Positions 1-7,135 of a stretch of DNA of 64,000 nucleotides are shown here, piece after piece. The stretch is from Streptomyces abyssomicinicus (GTDB taxonomy: Bacteria > Actinomycetota > Actinomycetes > Streptomycetales > Streptomycetaceae). The stretch's first letter is position 1. Every line of letters begins with the position of its first letter. The notes below the pieces were generated by a model, which saw only the letters and a program-made list of their open reading frames with translations, had not been told where the DNA came from and made no database searches. The stretch spans positions 91,366 through 155,365 of the forward strand of contig NZ_BBZI01000005.1 of assembly GCF_008974245.1 (NCBI RefSeq), given 5' to 3'. The translations under genes were made by a program, and so were the position numbers.

Positions 1-1511
1 TGCTCCTGCTGCTGTTCGTCACCATGATCAGCAGCACCATCGTCTCCGTCGCGCTGCCGCAGATCATCGGAGCGCTGAAGGGCACGCAGTCGCAGTACAC
101 GTGGGTGGTCACCGCGATGCTGCTCACCTCGACCGCCTCCACGCCGATCTGGGGCAAGCTCGCCGACCTCTTCAGCAAGAAGGCGCTGCTCCAGACGGCG
201 ATCGTGATCTTCTTCGTCTCCTCGCTCGGAGCCGGCTTCGCGCAGAACACCGAGACGCTGATCGCCTTCCGCGCCGTGCAGGGCCTCGGCATGGGCGCGC
301 TGCAGGTCCTGGTCCAGGTGATCATCGCCGCGATGATCAGCCCCAAGGAGCGCGGCCGCTACAACGGCTACCTCGGCGGCGTGATGGCCGTGGCGACGGT
401 CGGCGGACCGCTGCTCGGCGGCGCCATCGCCGACGCCTCGTGGCTCGGCTGGCGCTGGTGCTTCTTCTTCGCCCTGCCGTTCACGGCCGTCGCCTTCGTG
501 ATCCTCTCCAGGACGCTGAAGCTCCCGGTGGTGGAGCGCGGCGGCGACAAGCCCAAGGTCGACTACCTGGGCGCGACCCTGATCGCCGCCGGCGTCAGCC
601 TGCTGCTCCTGTGGGTCACCTTCGTGGACAACGAGTTCGCCTGGATCTCCTGGGAGACCGGCGCCATGGTCGGCGGCTCGGTGGTCCTGCTCGGCCTCGC
701 CGTGTTCGTCGAGTCGCGGGTCCCCGAGCCCGTCGTGCCGCTGAAGGTCATCAAGCGCCGTGACCCGGCGCTGGCGATCATCGCGAGCCTGGCGGTCGGT
801 GTGGCCATGTTCGGCGGCGCCGTCTTCCTGGGCCAGTACTTCCAGATCGGCCGCGGCTACTCGCCCACCAAGGCCGGCCTGATGACCATCCCGATGATGG
901 CGGGCGTGCTGATCTCCTCGACGATCGCGGGACGACTGGTCTCCAAGAGCGGCCGGGTCAAGCCGTACATCGTCTCCGGCACCGTGATCCTCACGCTCGG
1001 CTTCCTGACCCTGTCGGTGATCGACCACACGACGCCGATGTGGCACGTCTTCGGCGGCATGTTCCTCATCGGCGTGGGCGTCGGCATGTCGATGCAGAAC
1101 CTGGTCCTCGTGCTCCAGAACACCGTGCCGCTCGCCGAGCTCGGCGCGGCCAGCGCCTCGATCACCTTCTTCCGCTCGCTCGGTGGCACCATCGGCGTGT
1201 CGGTCCTCGGCGCCGTCCTCGCCAACGGGGTCTCCACGAAGATCGCCGACGGCCTGCGCAAGCTCGGCGTGGACACCTCGGGCGGCGGCGCCGAGGCGGG
1301 CGGCAACCTCGACATCGCCGCCATGCCCGCGCCGATCCAGGAGATCGTCCGCGCGGCCTACGGCGAGGCCACCGGCCAGATCTTCCTGGTCGCGGCGGCG
1401 GTCGCGGTCCTCGGCATCGTCGCGACCCTCTTCCTCACCTCCACCGAGCTGCGCGACAGCGTGGACCTCGAGGTCGAGGGCGCGCAGGGCCAGGAGACGG
1501 CGAAGGTCTGA
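1..1511 (+). CDS. MFS multidrug exporter, DHA2/EmrB-QacA type (5' end missing)
   Basis: This is a proton-driven drug efflux protein of the inner membrane. The frame is open from base 3 and the first ATG at 24 lies inside a membrane helix, so the true start is upstream of the window. About 500 residues are visible, with roughly 13 hydrophobic segments. The loop 2-3 signature is present (GKLADLFSKK), as is a helix-5 motif around GGPLLGGAIAD followed by WRWCFFF, which marks 14-helix DHA2 exporters. Ala/Gly-rich stretches near residue 415 lie in the last large external loop. The substrate cannot be read from sequence. It ends at a strong hairpin shared with the convergent SDR gene. Confidence 0.9.
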   Translation, partial: LLLLFVTMISSTIVSVALPQIIGALKGTQSQYTWVVTAMLLTSTASTPIWGKLADLFSKKALLQTAIVIFFVSSLGAGFAQNTETLIAFRAVQGLGMGALQVLVQVIIAAMISPKERGRYNGYLGGVMAVATVGGPLLGGAIADASWLGWRWCFFFALPFTAVAFVILSRTLKLPVVERGGDKPKVDYLGATLIAAGVSLLLLWVTFVDNEFAWISWETGAMVGGSVVLLGLAVFVESRVPEPVVPLKVIKRRDPALAIIASLAVGVAMFGGAVFLGQYFQIGRGYSPTKAGLMTIPMMAGVLISSTIAGRLVSKSGRVKPYIVSGTVILTLGFLTLSVIDHTTPMWHVFGGMFLIGVGVGMSMQNLVLVLQNTVPLAELGAASASITFFRSLGGTIGVSVLGAVLANGVSTKIADGLRKLGVDTSGGGAEAGGNLDIAAMPAPIQEIVRAAYGEATGQIFLVAAAVAVLGIVATLFLTSTELRDSVDLEVEGAQGQETAKV

Positions 1512-1528
1512 TCCCGGTCCGCTCCGCA

Positions 1529-1573
1529 CGCCCGTGGGGCCGCCCCCGTGTCAGGGGGGCGGCCCCACGGGCG
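1529..1573. terminator. Bidirectional terminator hairpin
   Basis: A perfect 19-bp stem (1529-1547 with 1555-1573) and a 7-nt loop lie between the convergent MFS and SDR genes. There is no U-tract, as is usual in actinobacteria. Confidence 0.8.
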
Positions 1574-1589
1574 TTCCCGCCGTCCGGTG

Positions 1590-2357
1590 TCACACGCAGG
1601 TGTAGCCGCCGTCGACCAGGTGGTAGCTGCCGGTGACGAAGGAGGCCCGGTCGGACAGCAGGAAGGCCGTCAGTTCGGCGACCTCCTCGCTCCGGCCCAG
1701 GCGGCCGACCGGGTGAAGGCCCACCAGGGCGTCACGGGTCTCGGCGTCCAGGTTCTCCAGCAGCGGCGTCTCGATGAAGCCGGGACCCACGGAGTTGATC
1801 CGGATGTTCTTCGCGGCGTACTCCACGGCGGCGCACTTGGTCAGGCCCAGCACGCCGTGCTTGGCGGCGACGTACGCGGAGGAGCCGCTGAAGGCCACCG
1901 AGCCGAGGATGGAGGAGACGTTCACGATGGAGCCGCCCTTGCCGGACCGCTCCATCTCCTCGATCTCGTAGCGCACGGAGAAGAAGACGCCGTCCAGGTT
2001 GATGCGCACCACACGGTCCCAGTTGGCCAGCGTCTGCTCGCCGGTGGGGGCGCTGTCGCCGCCGATGCCGGCGTTGTTGACGCCCAGGTGCAGGCCCCCG
2101 AAGGTGTCGACGGTGAAGCGGACGGCGGCCTGGACGGAGGCGGCGTCGGAGACGTCGACGGTGAAGGGGGCGGCTTCGAAGCCGTCCCTCCTCAGGTCGG
2201 CGGCGGCCCGCTCGGCGCCCTCGGCGTTGTAGTCGGCGATCACGACCTGGGCGCCGCCCTCCGCGAGGCGGCGGGCGATGGCCAGGCCGATGCCGGAGGC
2301 CGACCCGGTGACGAGGGCGGCGCGCCCGGCGAACTCGGTGGCGTAGTCGGTGCTCAC
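1590..2357 (-). CDS. SDR family NAD(P)-dependent oxidoreductase
   Basis: A classical short-chain dehydrogenase/reductase of 255 residues, the usual family length. The cofactor motif is TGSASGIG near residue 17, followed by NNAG near residue 92 and the catalytic Ser plus YVAAK (Tyr and Lys) near residues 145-165. The C-terminus SYHLVDGGYT is typical of the family. The start is GTG at 2357, and a 13-bp duplication beside it complicates start assignment. It is downstream of, and co-oriented with, the zinc alcohol dehydrogenase and the TetR gene, so it may belong to the same alcohol/aldehyde redox unit. The substrate is unknown. Confidence 0.88.
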   Translation of the reverse strand: MSTDYATEFAGRAALVTGSASGIGLAIARRLAEGGAQVVIADYNAEGAERAAADLRRDGFEAAPFTVDVSDAASVQAAVRFTVDTFGGLHLGVNNAGIGGDSAPTGEQTLANWDRVVRINLDGVFFSVRYEIEEMERSGKGGSIVNVSSILGSVAFSGSSAYVAAKHGVLGLTKCAAVEYAAKNIRINSVGPGFIETPLLENLDAETRDALVGLHPVGRLGRSEEVAELTAFLLSDRASFVTGSYHLVDGGYTCV

Positions 2358-2370
2358 AGTCGGTGCTCAC
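2345..2370. repeat. 13-bp perfect tandem duplication over a start codon
   Basis: AGTCGGTGCTCAC occurs twice in a row (2345-2357 and 2358-2370). On the minus strand each copy begins with GTG AGC ACC GAC. Only the inner copy is in frame with the SDR; the outer copy is out of frame and lies directly after AGGAAA. Confidence 0.85.
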
Positions 2371-2584
2371 TTTCCTGGTGTGCGGCCGACCCGGGCGCGC
2401 GACCGACCCGGGCGCGCGGCCGGGGTGTCGGGTCGCGGCGCACGCGGCGGGGATCATCCTCCCGGGCGATCTGTGTCGATTCGTTCGCATGGGCACCGTA
2501 AACCGGATGCGCCCGGCGGGCACGTCGGGTGCGACGGAGCACCGGGCCGAGGCCGGGGCGCCGGCCGGCCGGCAGGGCGGCGGG

Positions 2585-3625
2585 TCAGCCGCCGGGCAGG
2601 ACCACCGCGCGGCCGTTGACCCGACCCTCGTGCAGGCGGGCGTACGCGTCGGGGGCCTCGTCCAGGGAGAACCGCTCGGTGTGGACCGAGACCGCCCCGG
2701 CACGGGCCAGGTCCAGGACCTCGATCAGCTCCCCGCGGGTGCCCCAGTAGGGCGCGGCCACCGACACCTCGAAGGGCAGCAGGCCGAACCCGACGGGCAG
2801 CCCCGCGCCGGCGATGCCCACGATGGTGATGTCGCCCTCGACGCCGACCGAGCCGGCGGCCGTCCGCACGGTGGGCTCCGCGCCGACGAAGTCCAGGACC
2901 ACCTGCGCGCCCAGGCCGTCGGTGAGTTCCCGGACCCGGCCGGCGGCCTGGGCGTCCGACAGAACGGTCTCGTCCGCGCCGACGGTGCGGGCGAGCTCCA
3001 GCTTCTCCTCGCTGACGTCCATGGCGATCACCCGGGCCGGGGTCAGCACCCGCAGCAGCTGGATGGCGACGTGGCCGAGGCCGCCGGTGCCGATCACCAC
3101 GGCGGTGGAGCCCGGCACCAGCTGGTGCAGCGAGCGCTTGACGGCGTGGTACGGGGTGAGGCCCGCGTCGGTCAGCGGCACCACCTCCGCGGGGTCCAGG
3201 CCGTCGATCGGCGTCAGGTGGCGCGGCGAGTCGACGACCAGGTACTCGGCCATCGCGCCGGGCGCGCCCAGGCCGGGCGGGTTGATGCCGCGCTCCCGGG
3301 CGACCAGGCAGTAGTTCTCCTTGCCCTCGGCGCACTTCGCGCACAGGCCGCAGCCCCACGGACCGTAGACGGCGACCGGATCGCCCTCGGCGAGACCGGT
3401 GACGCCCGCGCCCAGCGCGGCGACGGTGCCGGCGCCCTCGTGGCCGAGCGTCATGGGCAGCTGGTAGGGGAACCCCTCGGCGGGCCACTCCATCACGGCG
3501 ATGTCGGAGTGGCAGACGCCGGCGGCGGTCACCTTCAGCAGGACCTCGCCCGGTCCGGGCTCCGGGTCGGGGACGGTCACCACCTCGGGCGCGGAGCCGA
3601 TGGTGCGGTACTGGAGAGCCTTCAT
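2585..3625 (-). CDS. Zinc-dependent alcohol dehydrogenase
   Basis: A medium-chain dehydrogenase/reductase of 346 residues that oxidises an alcohol, or reduces an aldehyde, with NAD(P). The catalytic-zinc region GVCHSD and GHE is followed by a complete structural-zinc lobe (CGLCAKCAEGKENYC) and a Rossmann motif GTGGLGHVA. I chose ATG 3625 because GGAGGAGG lies 8 nt upstream and the protein then begins MKALQYR, as family members do; the longer frame to 3679 lacks a ribosome site. It lies 160 bp downstream of the TetR gene on the same strand. The physiological substrate is not determined. Confidence 0.9.
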   Translation of the reverse strand: MKALQYRTIGSAPEVVTVPDPEPGPGEVLLKVTAAGVCHSDIAVMEWPAEGFPYQLPMTLGHEGAGTVAALGAGVTGLAEGDPVAVYGPWGCGLCAKCAEGKENYCLVARERGINPPGLGAPGAMAEYLVVDSPRHLTPIDGLDPAEVVPLTDAGLTPYHAVKRSLHQLVPGSTAVVIGTGGLGHVAIQLLRVLTPARVIAMDVSEEKLELARTVGADETVLSDAQAAGRVRELTDGLGAQVVLDFVGAEPTVRTAAGSVGVEGDITIVGIAGAGLPVGFGLLPFEVSVAAPYWGTRGELIEVLDLARAGAVSVHTERFSLDEAPDAYARLHEGRVNGRAVVLPGG

Positions 3626-3785
3626 GTCGAACCGGCCTCCTCCGGAAGACGGGGGCGGGAAGCGGCCCCGGGCGGGCACGCGTCCACCGGGTACCCAGTG
3701 CGGCGCTCCCGGTGGACCCGAGGCCGGGCAGGTCCGCGGCGGCGTCGGGCCGCATCCGCGGCCGGGGCGGCCCGGGCGGGGTGCG

Positions 3786-4457
3786 TCAGGCCGGGCCCCG
3801 CCCGCCGTCCTCCAGCGCCGGGGTGACCGTGCGGCGCAGCAGGGCGTGGACGACGTCCGCGTAGGAGTCCGTGCCGGGCTGGTCCACCCACAGCTCCACC
3901 GCCAGGCGCAGCGAGCCGTTGACGACCAGGGCGAGGGCCTGCGCCTCGGGGGAACCGGCGGGCAGGCCGGTGCGCTCCGCCAGCAGCGGGACCATGACGC
4001 GCTCCGCCTCGTAGTGGAGGTCCAGCCAGACCGAGCGCAGTCCGGGTTCCGCGCGGGTCAGGCGGAGCAGTTCGCGCAGGGTCCCCATCTCGGGGTCGGA
4101 GTCGGCCGGCGGCCACAGCGGCCCGGTGATCTCGTGCAGCGGACGGTCCGCGGGCCAGGCGCGCAGGGTGGTGACGAACCGCTCCACCGCCACCGTGAGC
4201 AGGGGCCGCACGCACTCCTCCTTGCGCGCGAAGTAGCGGCTGAGGGTCCGGGTGGAGACGCCTACGGCGCGGGCGACGTCGTCCCAGGAGGTCGCCGCGA
4301 GGCCCCGTGCGGCGAAGAGGCGCACCGCCTCGTGCGCGATCTCCAGGCGGGTGGCCTCCTTGCGGCGCTCGGTCAGCGGGGGGCGGCCCGGCCGCCGGGG
4401 GCCGCGGGCCGCGTCCGGGGAGTCGCCGGCGCCGTCCGCCCTGCCTGGCCCTTCCAT
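3786..4457 (-). CDS. TetR family transcriptional regulator
   Basis: A 223-residue one-component repressor. After a Gly/Pro/Arg-rich N-terminus comes the TetR helix-turn-helix (about residues 35-80: AHEAVRLFAARG, then VARAVGVSTRTLSRYFARKE). The C-terminal ligand domain is divergent and gives no clue to the effector. ATG 4457 is preceded by GGGAGGGG. It is divergent from the dehydrogenase at 4723 and upstream of the zinc ADH and SDR. The palindrome at 4599-4631 is a good candidate for its own operator, so it probably represses itself and the flanking dehydrogenase genes (inference). Confidence 0.88.
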   Translation of the reverse strand: MEGPGRADGAGDSPDAARGPRRPGRPPLTERRKEATRLEIAHEAVRLFAARGLAATSWDDVARAVGVSTRTLSRYFARKEECVRPLLTVAVERFVTTLRAWPADRPLHEITGPLWPPADSDPEMGTLRELLRLTRAEPGLRSVWLDLHYEAERVMVPLLAERTGLPAGSPEAQALALVVNGSLRLAVELWVDQPGTDSYADVVHALLRRTVTPALEDGGRGPA

Positions 4458-4598
4458 ACCTGCCCCTCCCGCCGTTGGGTCCCGCCGTTTCCGCAGGTGG
4501 GCCCAGGTGCGGGGCCCGCGTCACGAGGTTACCGCGCGGGTGCGGCGCGCCGGGACGGCCGTGGCCGGACCCGGCCCGCCGCGAGGGCGAGGGTTTTT

Positions 4599-4631
4599 TG
4601 TCAGATCCGGACTTGTTGTCCTGATCAGACA
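4599..4631. promoter_or_regulatory. Operator-like inverted repeat, probable TetR site
   Basis: Two 15-bp arms, TGTCAGATCCGGACT and TGTCCTGATCAGACA, match as an inverted repeat at 12 of 15 positions around a 3-bp centre. The site lies in the divergent region between the TetR gene and the second dehydrogenase, where an autoregulated TetR operator is expected. Confidence 0.6.
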
Positions 4632-4722
4632 GAAAGGCGTAGCGTGGTGGGGCGCGGCGGCGCACCCACCGGTCGCCGCGGCGTCCCGGAAGCACCCCAC
4701 GCACAACAGGAGGGCCGGTCCG

Positions 4723-5676
4723 ATGAAGGCCTGGCAGTTCACCGACACCCATCAGCCGCTCGTGCTCAACGAGGTTCCCGAGCCGAAGGCCGCCCCCGGG
4801 GAGGTCGTCCTCGAGGTCAGGGCGGCGGGCCTGTGCCACTCGGACGTCGGCCTCCTGGAGGACGAGGGCTGGCTCGACATGCTGGCGAAGCGTCCGATCA
4901 CCCCGGGCCATGAGGTCGCCGGTGTCATCACCGAGGTCGGCGAGGGCGTCGAGGGCTGGAAGGCGGGCGACCGCGTGGGCGTCTGCCCGACCGTCGAGGG
5001 CCACGGAGCCGTCGGCTACGCCTTCGACGGCGGGTACGCGCCCCGGTGCGCCGTCCCGGCCGCCACGCTGGTCGCGCTGCCCGACTCCGTCTCGTTCGCA
5101 CAGGGCGCGGCCGGCACCGACTCCGGCATGACCGCCTACCACGCCGTCGTCGCCAAGGGCGGCATCAAGAAGGGCGACCGGGTCGGCGTCATCGGCCTGG
5201 GCGGCCTCGGCCAGATCGGCGCCCGCGTCGCCGTGCTGACCGGCTGCGAGGTCTACGCCGCCGAACCCAACGAGAAGGTCTGGGAGCTCGGCCGGGAGAT
5301 CGGCGTCAAGGAGATCGTCAAGGACGTCACCGAACTCGCCGACAAGCAGCTCGACGTCATCGTCGACTACGCCGGTTTCGGCACCACCACCGCCGGCGCC
5401 GTCGAGGCGATCCGTCCGGGCGGCACCGTGGTCCAGGTGGGCATGGGCCGGCTGGAGTCCACCATCTCCACCAAGTCGCTGATCCTGAAGTCCGTGATCC
5501 TGCGCGGCTCCTGCGGCGGCGACATCGACGCGGTCAAGGGCGTCTACGCCCTGATGGCGGCGGGCGAGCTCTCTCCGCAGCTCACCCCGATCACCTTCGA
5601 GGAGATCTCCGACGGCCTGCGCCGCCTGGCCGAGGGCGGGGTCGTCGGACGTCTCGTCGCGGTGGCGGGCGAGTGA
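4723..5676 (+). CDS. Alcohol dehydrogenase, MDR family, lacking the structural zinc lobe
   Basis: A 317-residue medium-chain dehydrogenase/reductase. The catalytic-zinc features are present (GLCHSD near residue 38, GHE near residue 64), as is the Rossmann motif GLGGLGQIG. The usual four-cysteine structural-zinc loop is absent: after GVCP the chain goes straight to TVEGHG and GGYA. That makes it about 30 residues shorter than its neighbour at 2585. AGGAGGG sits 8 nt before ATG 4723. It is transcribed divergently from the TetR gene, with the palindrome 4599-4631 about 90 bp upstream, so it is the most likely repressor target. Substrate unknown. Confidence 0.88.
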   Translation: MKAWQFTDTHQPLVLNEVPEPKAAPGEVVLEVRAAGLCHSDVGLLEDEGWLDMLAKRPITPGHEVAGVITEVGEGVEGWKAGDRVGVCPTVEGHGAVGYAFDGGYAPRCAVPAATLVALPDSVSFAQGAAGTDSGMTAYHAVVAKGGIKKGDRVGVIGLGGLGQIGARVAVLTGCEVYAAEPNEKVWELGREIGVKEIVKDVTELADKQLDVIVDYAGFGTTTAGAVEAIRPGGTVVQVGMGRLESTISTKSLILKSVILRGSCGGDIDAVKGVYALMAAGELSPQLTPITFEEISDGLRRLAEGGVVGRLVAVAGE

Positions 5677-5708
5677 CCCCGGCCGGCTGACGAGCCGGTC
5701 GCGCCACG

Positions 5709-5739
5709 GTGGCCGGGCCCCTCCTCGGGGCCCGGCCAC
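5709..5739 (+). terminator. Terminator after dehydrogenase
   Basis: A 13-bp perfect stem (5709-5721 with 5727-5739), 5-nt loop, 32 bp after the dehydrogenase stop codon. Confidence 0.75.
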
Positions 5740-5776
5740 TCGTCGTCCCCCGGGCGTGGGTGCGCCCGGGTACGCG

Positions 5777-5817
5777 GGAGCCCCGCAGCCGGGCGGGAGG
5801 GGCGGCTGCGGGGCTCC
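5777..5817 (-). terminator. Terminator for the beta-propeller gene
   Basis: A 14-bp perfect GC-rich stem (5777-5790 with 5804-5817) with a 13-nt loop, just past the stop of the minus-strand gene at 5841. Confidence 0.75.
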
Positions 5818-5840
5818 GTCGGTGGGGGTGCGGGTGTGGC

Positions 5841-6911
5841 TCAGTGACCCAGGTCGATGCGGTAGGCGAAGTCGCCGCCCTCGGCGTTGGCGCCGGACTT
5901 GTCGACCACGTAGGCGATGCCGTCCTCGATCTCGACGTGGTTCGGGTTGGCCTCGGTGACGAGGTTCTGGACCGTGCCGCGCTTGGGGTCGACGATCGAG
6001 ACGGTGGCGGCGACGCGGTTGGCGACGACCAGCTTGCCCGTCCGGAAGTCGGTGCGGACGGACAGGGCGCCCTCGCCGGTCGGGATGGTCGCGGTGACGG
6101 TGCTGGTCCGCAGGTCGGTGACCGTGACGGTGCCGTCGGTCTGGTTGGCGGTGTACGCGGTCCTGCCGTTCTTGGACAGCGAGACCGAGATGGCGCCGGC
6201 GCCGGCCGGGTGCAGCTCCACGGTCTCCTTGTAGGGGGAGATCTCGATGATCTGGTCGCCGTTCAGGTCGCTCGCGTAGACCTTGCCGCTGCGCTCCTCG
6301 AGCGCCAGGCCGGCCGGGCGGGAGCCCTCGACGGTGACGCGGCGCTTCTCCTCGAAGGTGTCGGTGTCGAAGGCGACGACCTCGGCGGAGTTCACCGCGC
6401 TGACCCAGGCGGTGTCGCGGCGGGTGTCGATCACGACCTCGCGGGCGTGGCTGACGTTCGGGATGAAGGCGAGGTGCTCGCCGGTCCGCTGGCTGTAGAC
6501 GGCCACGCCGTTGTCGCGGGTGTTGGTGACCCAGACGGTGTTGTTCTCGTCGTCCACCTCGACGCCGTAGACGGCCTCACGCGCGCCGGTCGTCTCGTTG
6601 ACCAGCGGCGGGGTGATGGTGTCGATGACCTCGAGGGTGTCCGGGTCGAGCTTGAGCAGCGCGGTCTGGGTGACCGGCGGGCGTCCCACGGCGCTGGCGG
6701 CCCAGAGCACGTCGTTGCGCTCCGAGTAGGCGGTCTGGTACTGGCCCTTGGCGACGGCCGTCTTGGTCGCGATCGACGGGACGTCGTGCTTGCCGGCGCC
6801 CTTGCCGGCCTGGGGGCCGGCGGTGGCGGCCGGGACCGCGAGGGAGAGGCCGGCGGCGGCGGCGACCGCGATCGCGGCGGCGCGACGGAGGGTGCGGGAG
6901 GTGTTGCGCAT
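5841..6911 (-). CDS. Secreted YVTN/YncE-type beta-propeller protein, iron-box controlled
   Basis: A 356-residue exported protein. Residues 1-31 are a Sec signal peptide (Arg-rich start, long Ala/Leu/Val core, AxA before GPQAG). The rest is a run of about 40-residue beta-propeller blades of the YVTN/YncE type (NTVWVTNTRDNGVAVYSQRTGE, KNGRTAYTANQTDGTVTVTD). No catalytic residues are recognisable; such proteins bind ligands or partners outside the cell. ATG 6911 has AAGGAGCT upstream. An iron box lies 55 bp before the start, which points to DmdR/IdeR repression under iron sufficiency. The next gene upstream on the same strand carries its own iron box, so the two may act together at the surface (inference). 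Confidence 0.85.
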   Translation of the reverse strand: MRNTSRTLRRAAAIAVAAAAGLSLAVPAATAGPQAGKGAGKHDVPSIATKTAVAKGQYQTAYSERNDVLWAASAVGRPPVTQTALLKLDPDTLEVIDTITPPLVNETTGAREAVYGVEVDDENNTVWVTNTRDNGVAVYSQRTGEHLAFIPNVSHAREVVIDTRRDTAWVSAVNSAEVVAFDTDTFEEKRRVTVEGSRPAGLALEERSGKVYASDLNGDQIIEISPYKETVELHPAGAGAISVSLSKNGRTAYTANQTDGTVTVTDLRTSTVTATIPTGEGALSVRTDFRTGKLVVANRVAATVSIVDPKRGTVQNLVTEANPNHVEIEDGIAYVVDKSGANAEGGDFAYRIDLGH

Positions 6912-6965
6912 GGGTGATCAAGCTCCTTGGGACGGTGCTCCGGAGAGCGTCTGACTGATCATAAC

Positions 6966-6984
6966 TTAGCTTAGCCTTACCTAA
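6966..6984 (-). promoter_or_regulatory. Iron box (DmdR1/IdeR-type operator)
   Basis: TTAGCTTAGCCTTACCTAA matches the actinobacterial iron-box palindrome TTAGGTTAGGCTMACCTAA at about 16 of 19 positions. It is placed to control the beta-propeller gene. Confidence 0.75.
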
Positions 6985-7018
6985 CTTGAACCCCCATTCC
7001 CGCTATGGCCAATATCAC

Positions 7019-7043
7019 AACTCCCTTGTTCCGTAAGGGAGTT
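7019..7043. other. Short inverted repeat
   Basis: AACTCCCTT, 7 nt, AAGGGAGTT is a perfect 9-bp inverted repeat between the terminator at 7063 and the iron box at 6966. It may be a second terminator element or a regulator site; the sequence does not decide. Confidence 0.45.
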
Positions 7044-7062
7044 GAGCGCCGGACACGCAAGA

Positions 7063-7114
7063 GCCGCCCTGCGCGGCGCAGTTCTCACATGAGTCGTGCG
7101 CCGCGCAGGGCGGC
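7063..7114 (-). terminator. Terminator for the surface repeat protein gene
   Basis: An 18-bp perfect stem (7063-7080 with 7097-7114), 16-nt loop, immediately after the stop of the gene at 7136. Confidence 0.8.
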
Positions 7115-7135
7115 CGGAGCGGGGGCGAGGCCGGT

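Noticed and set aside
4252..4722. N-terminal extension of the dehydrogenase that would add over 150 residues
   Set aside because: The extension is antisense to the TetR gene and low complexity. A clear ribosome site and family-like N-terminus are present at 4723.
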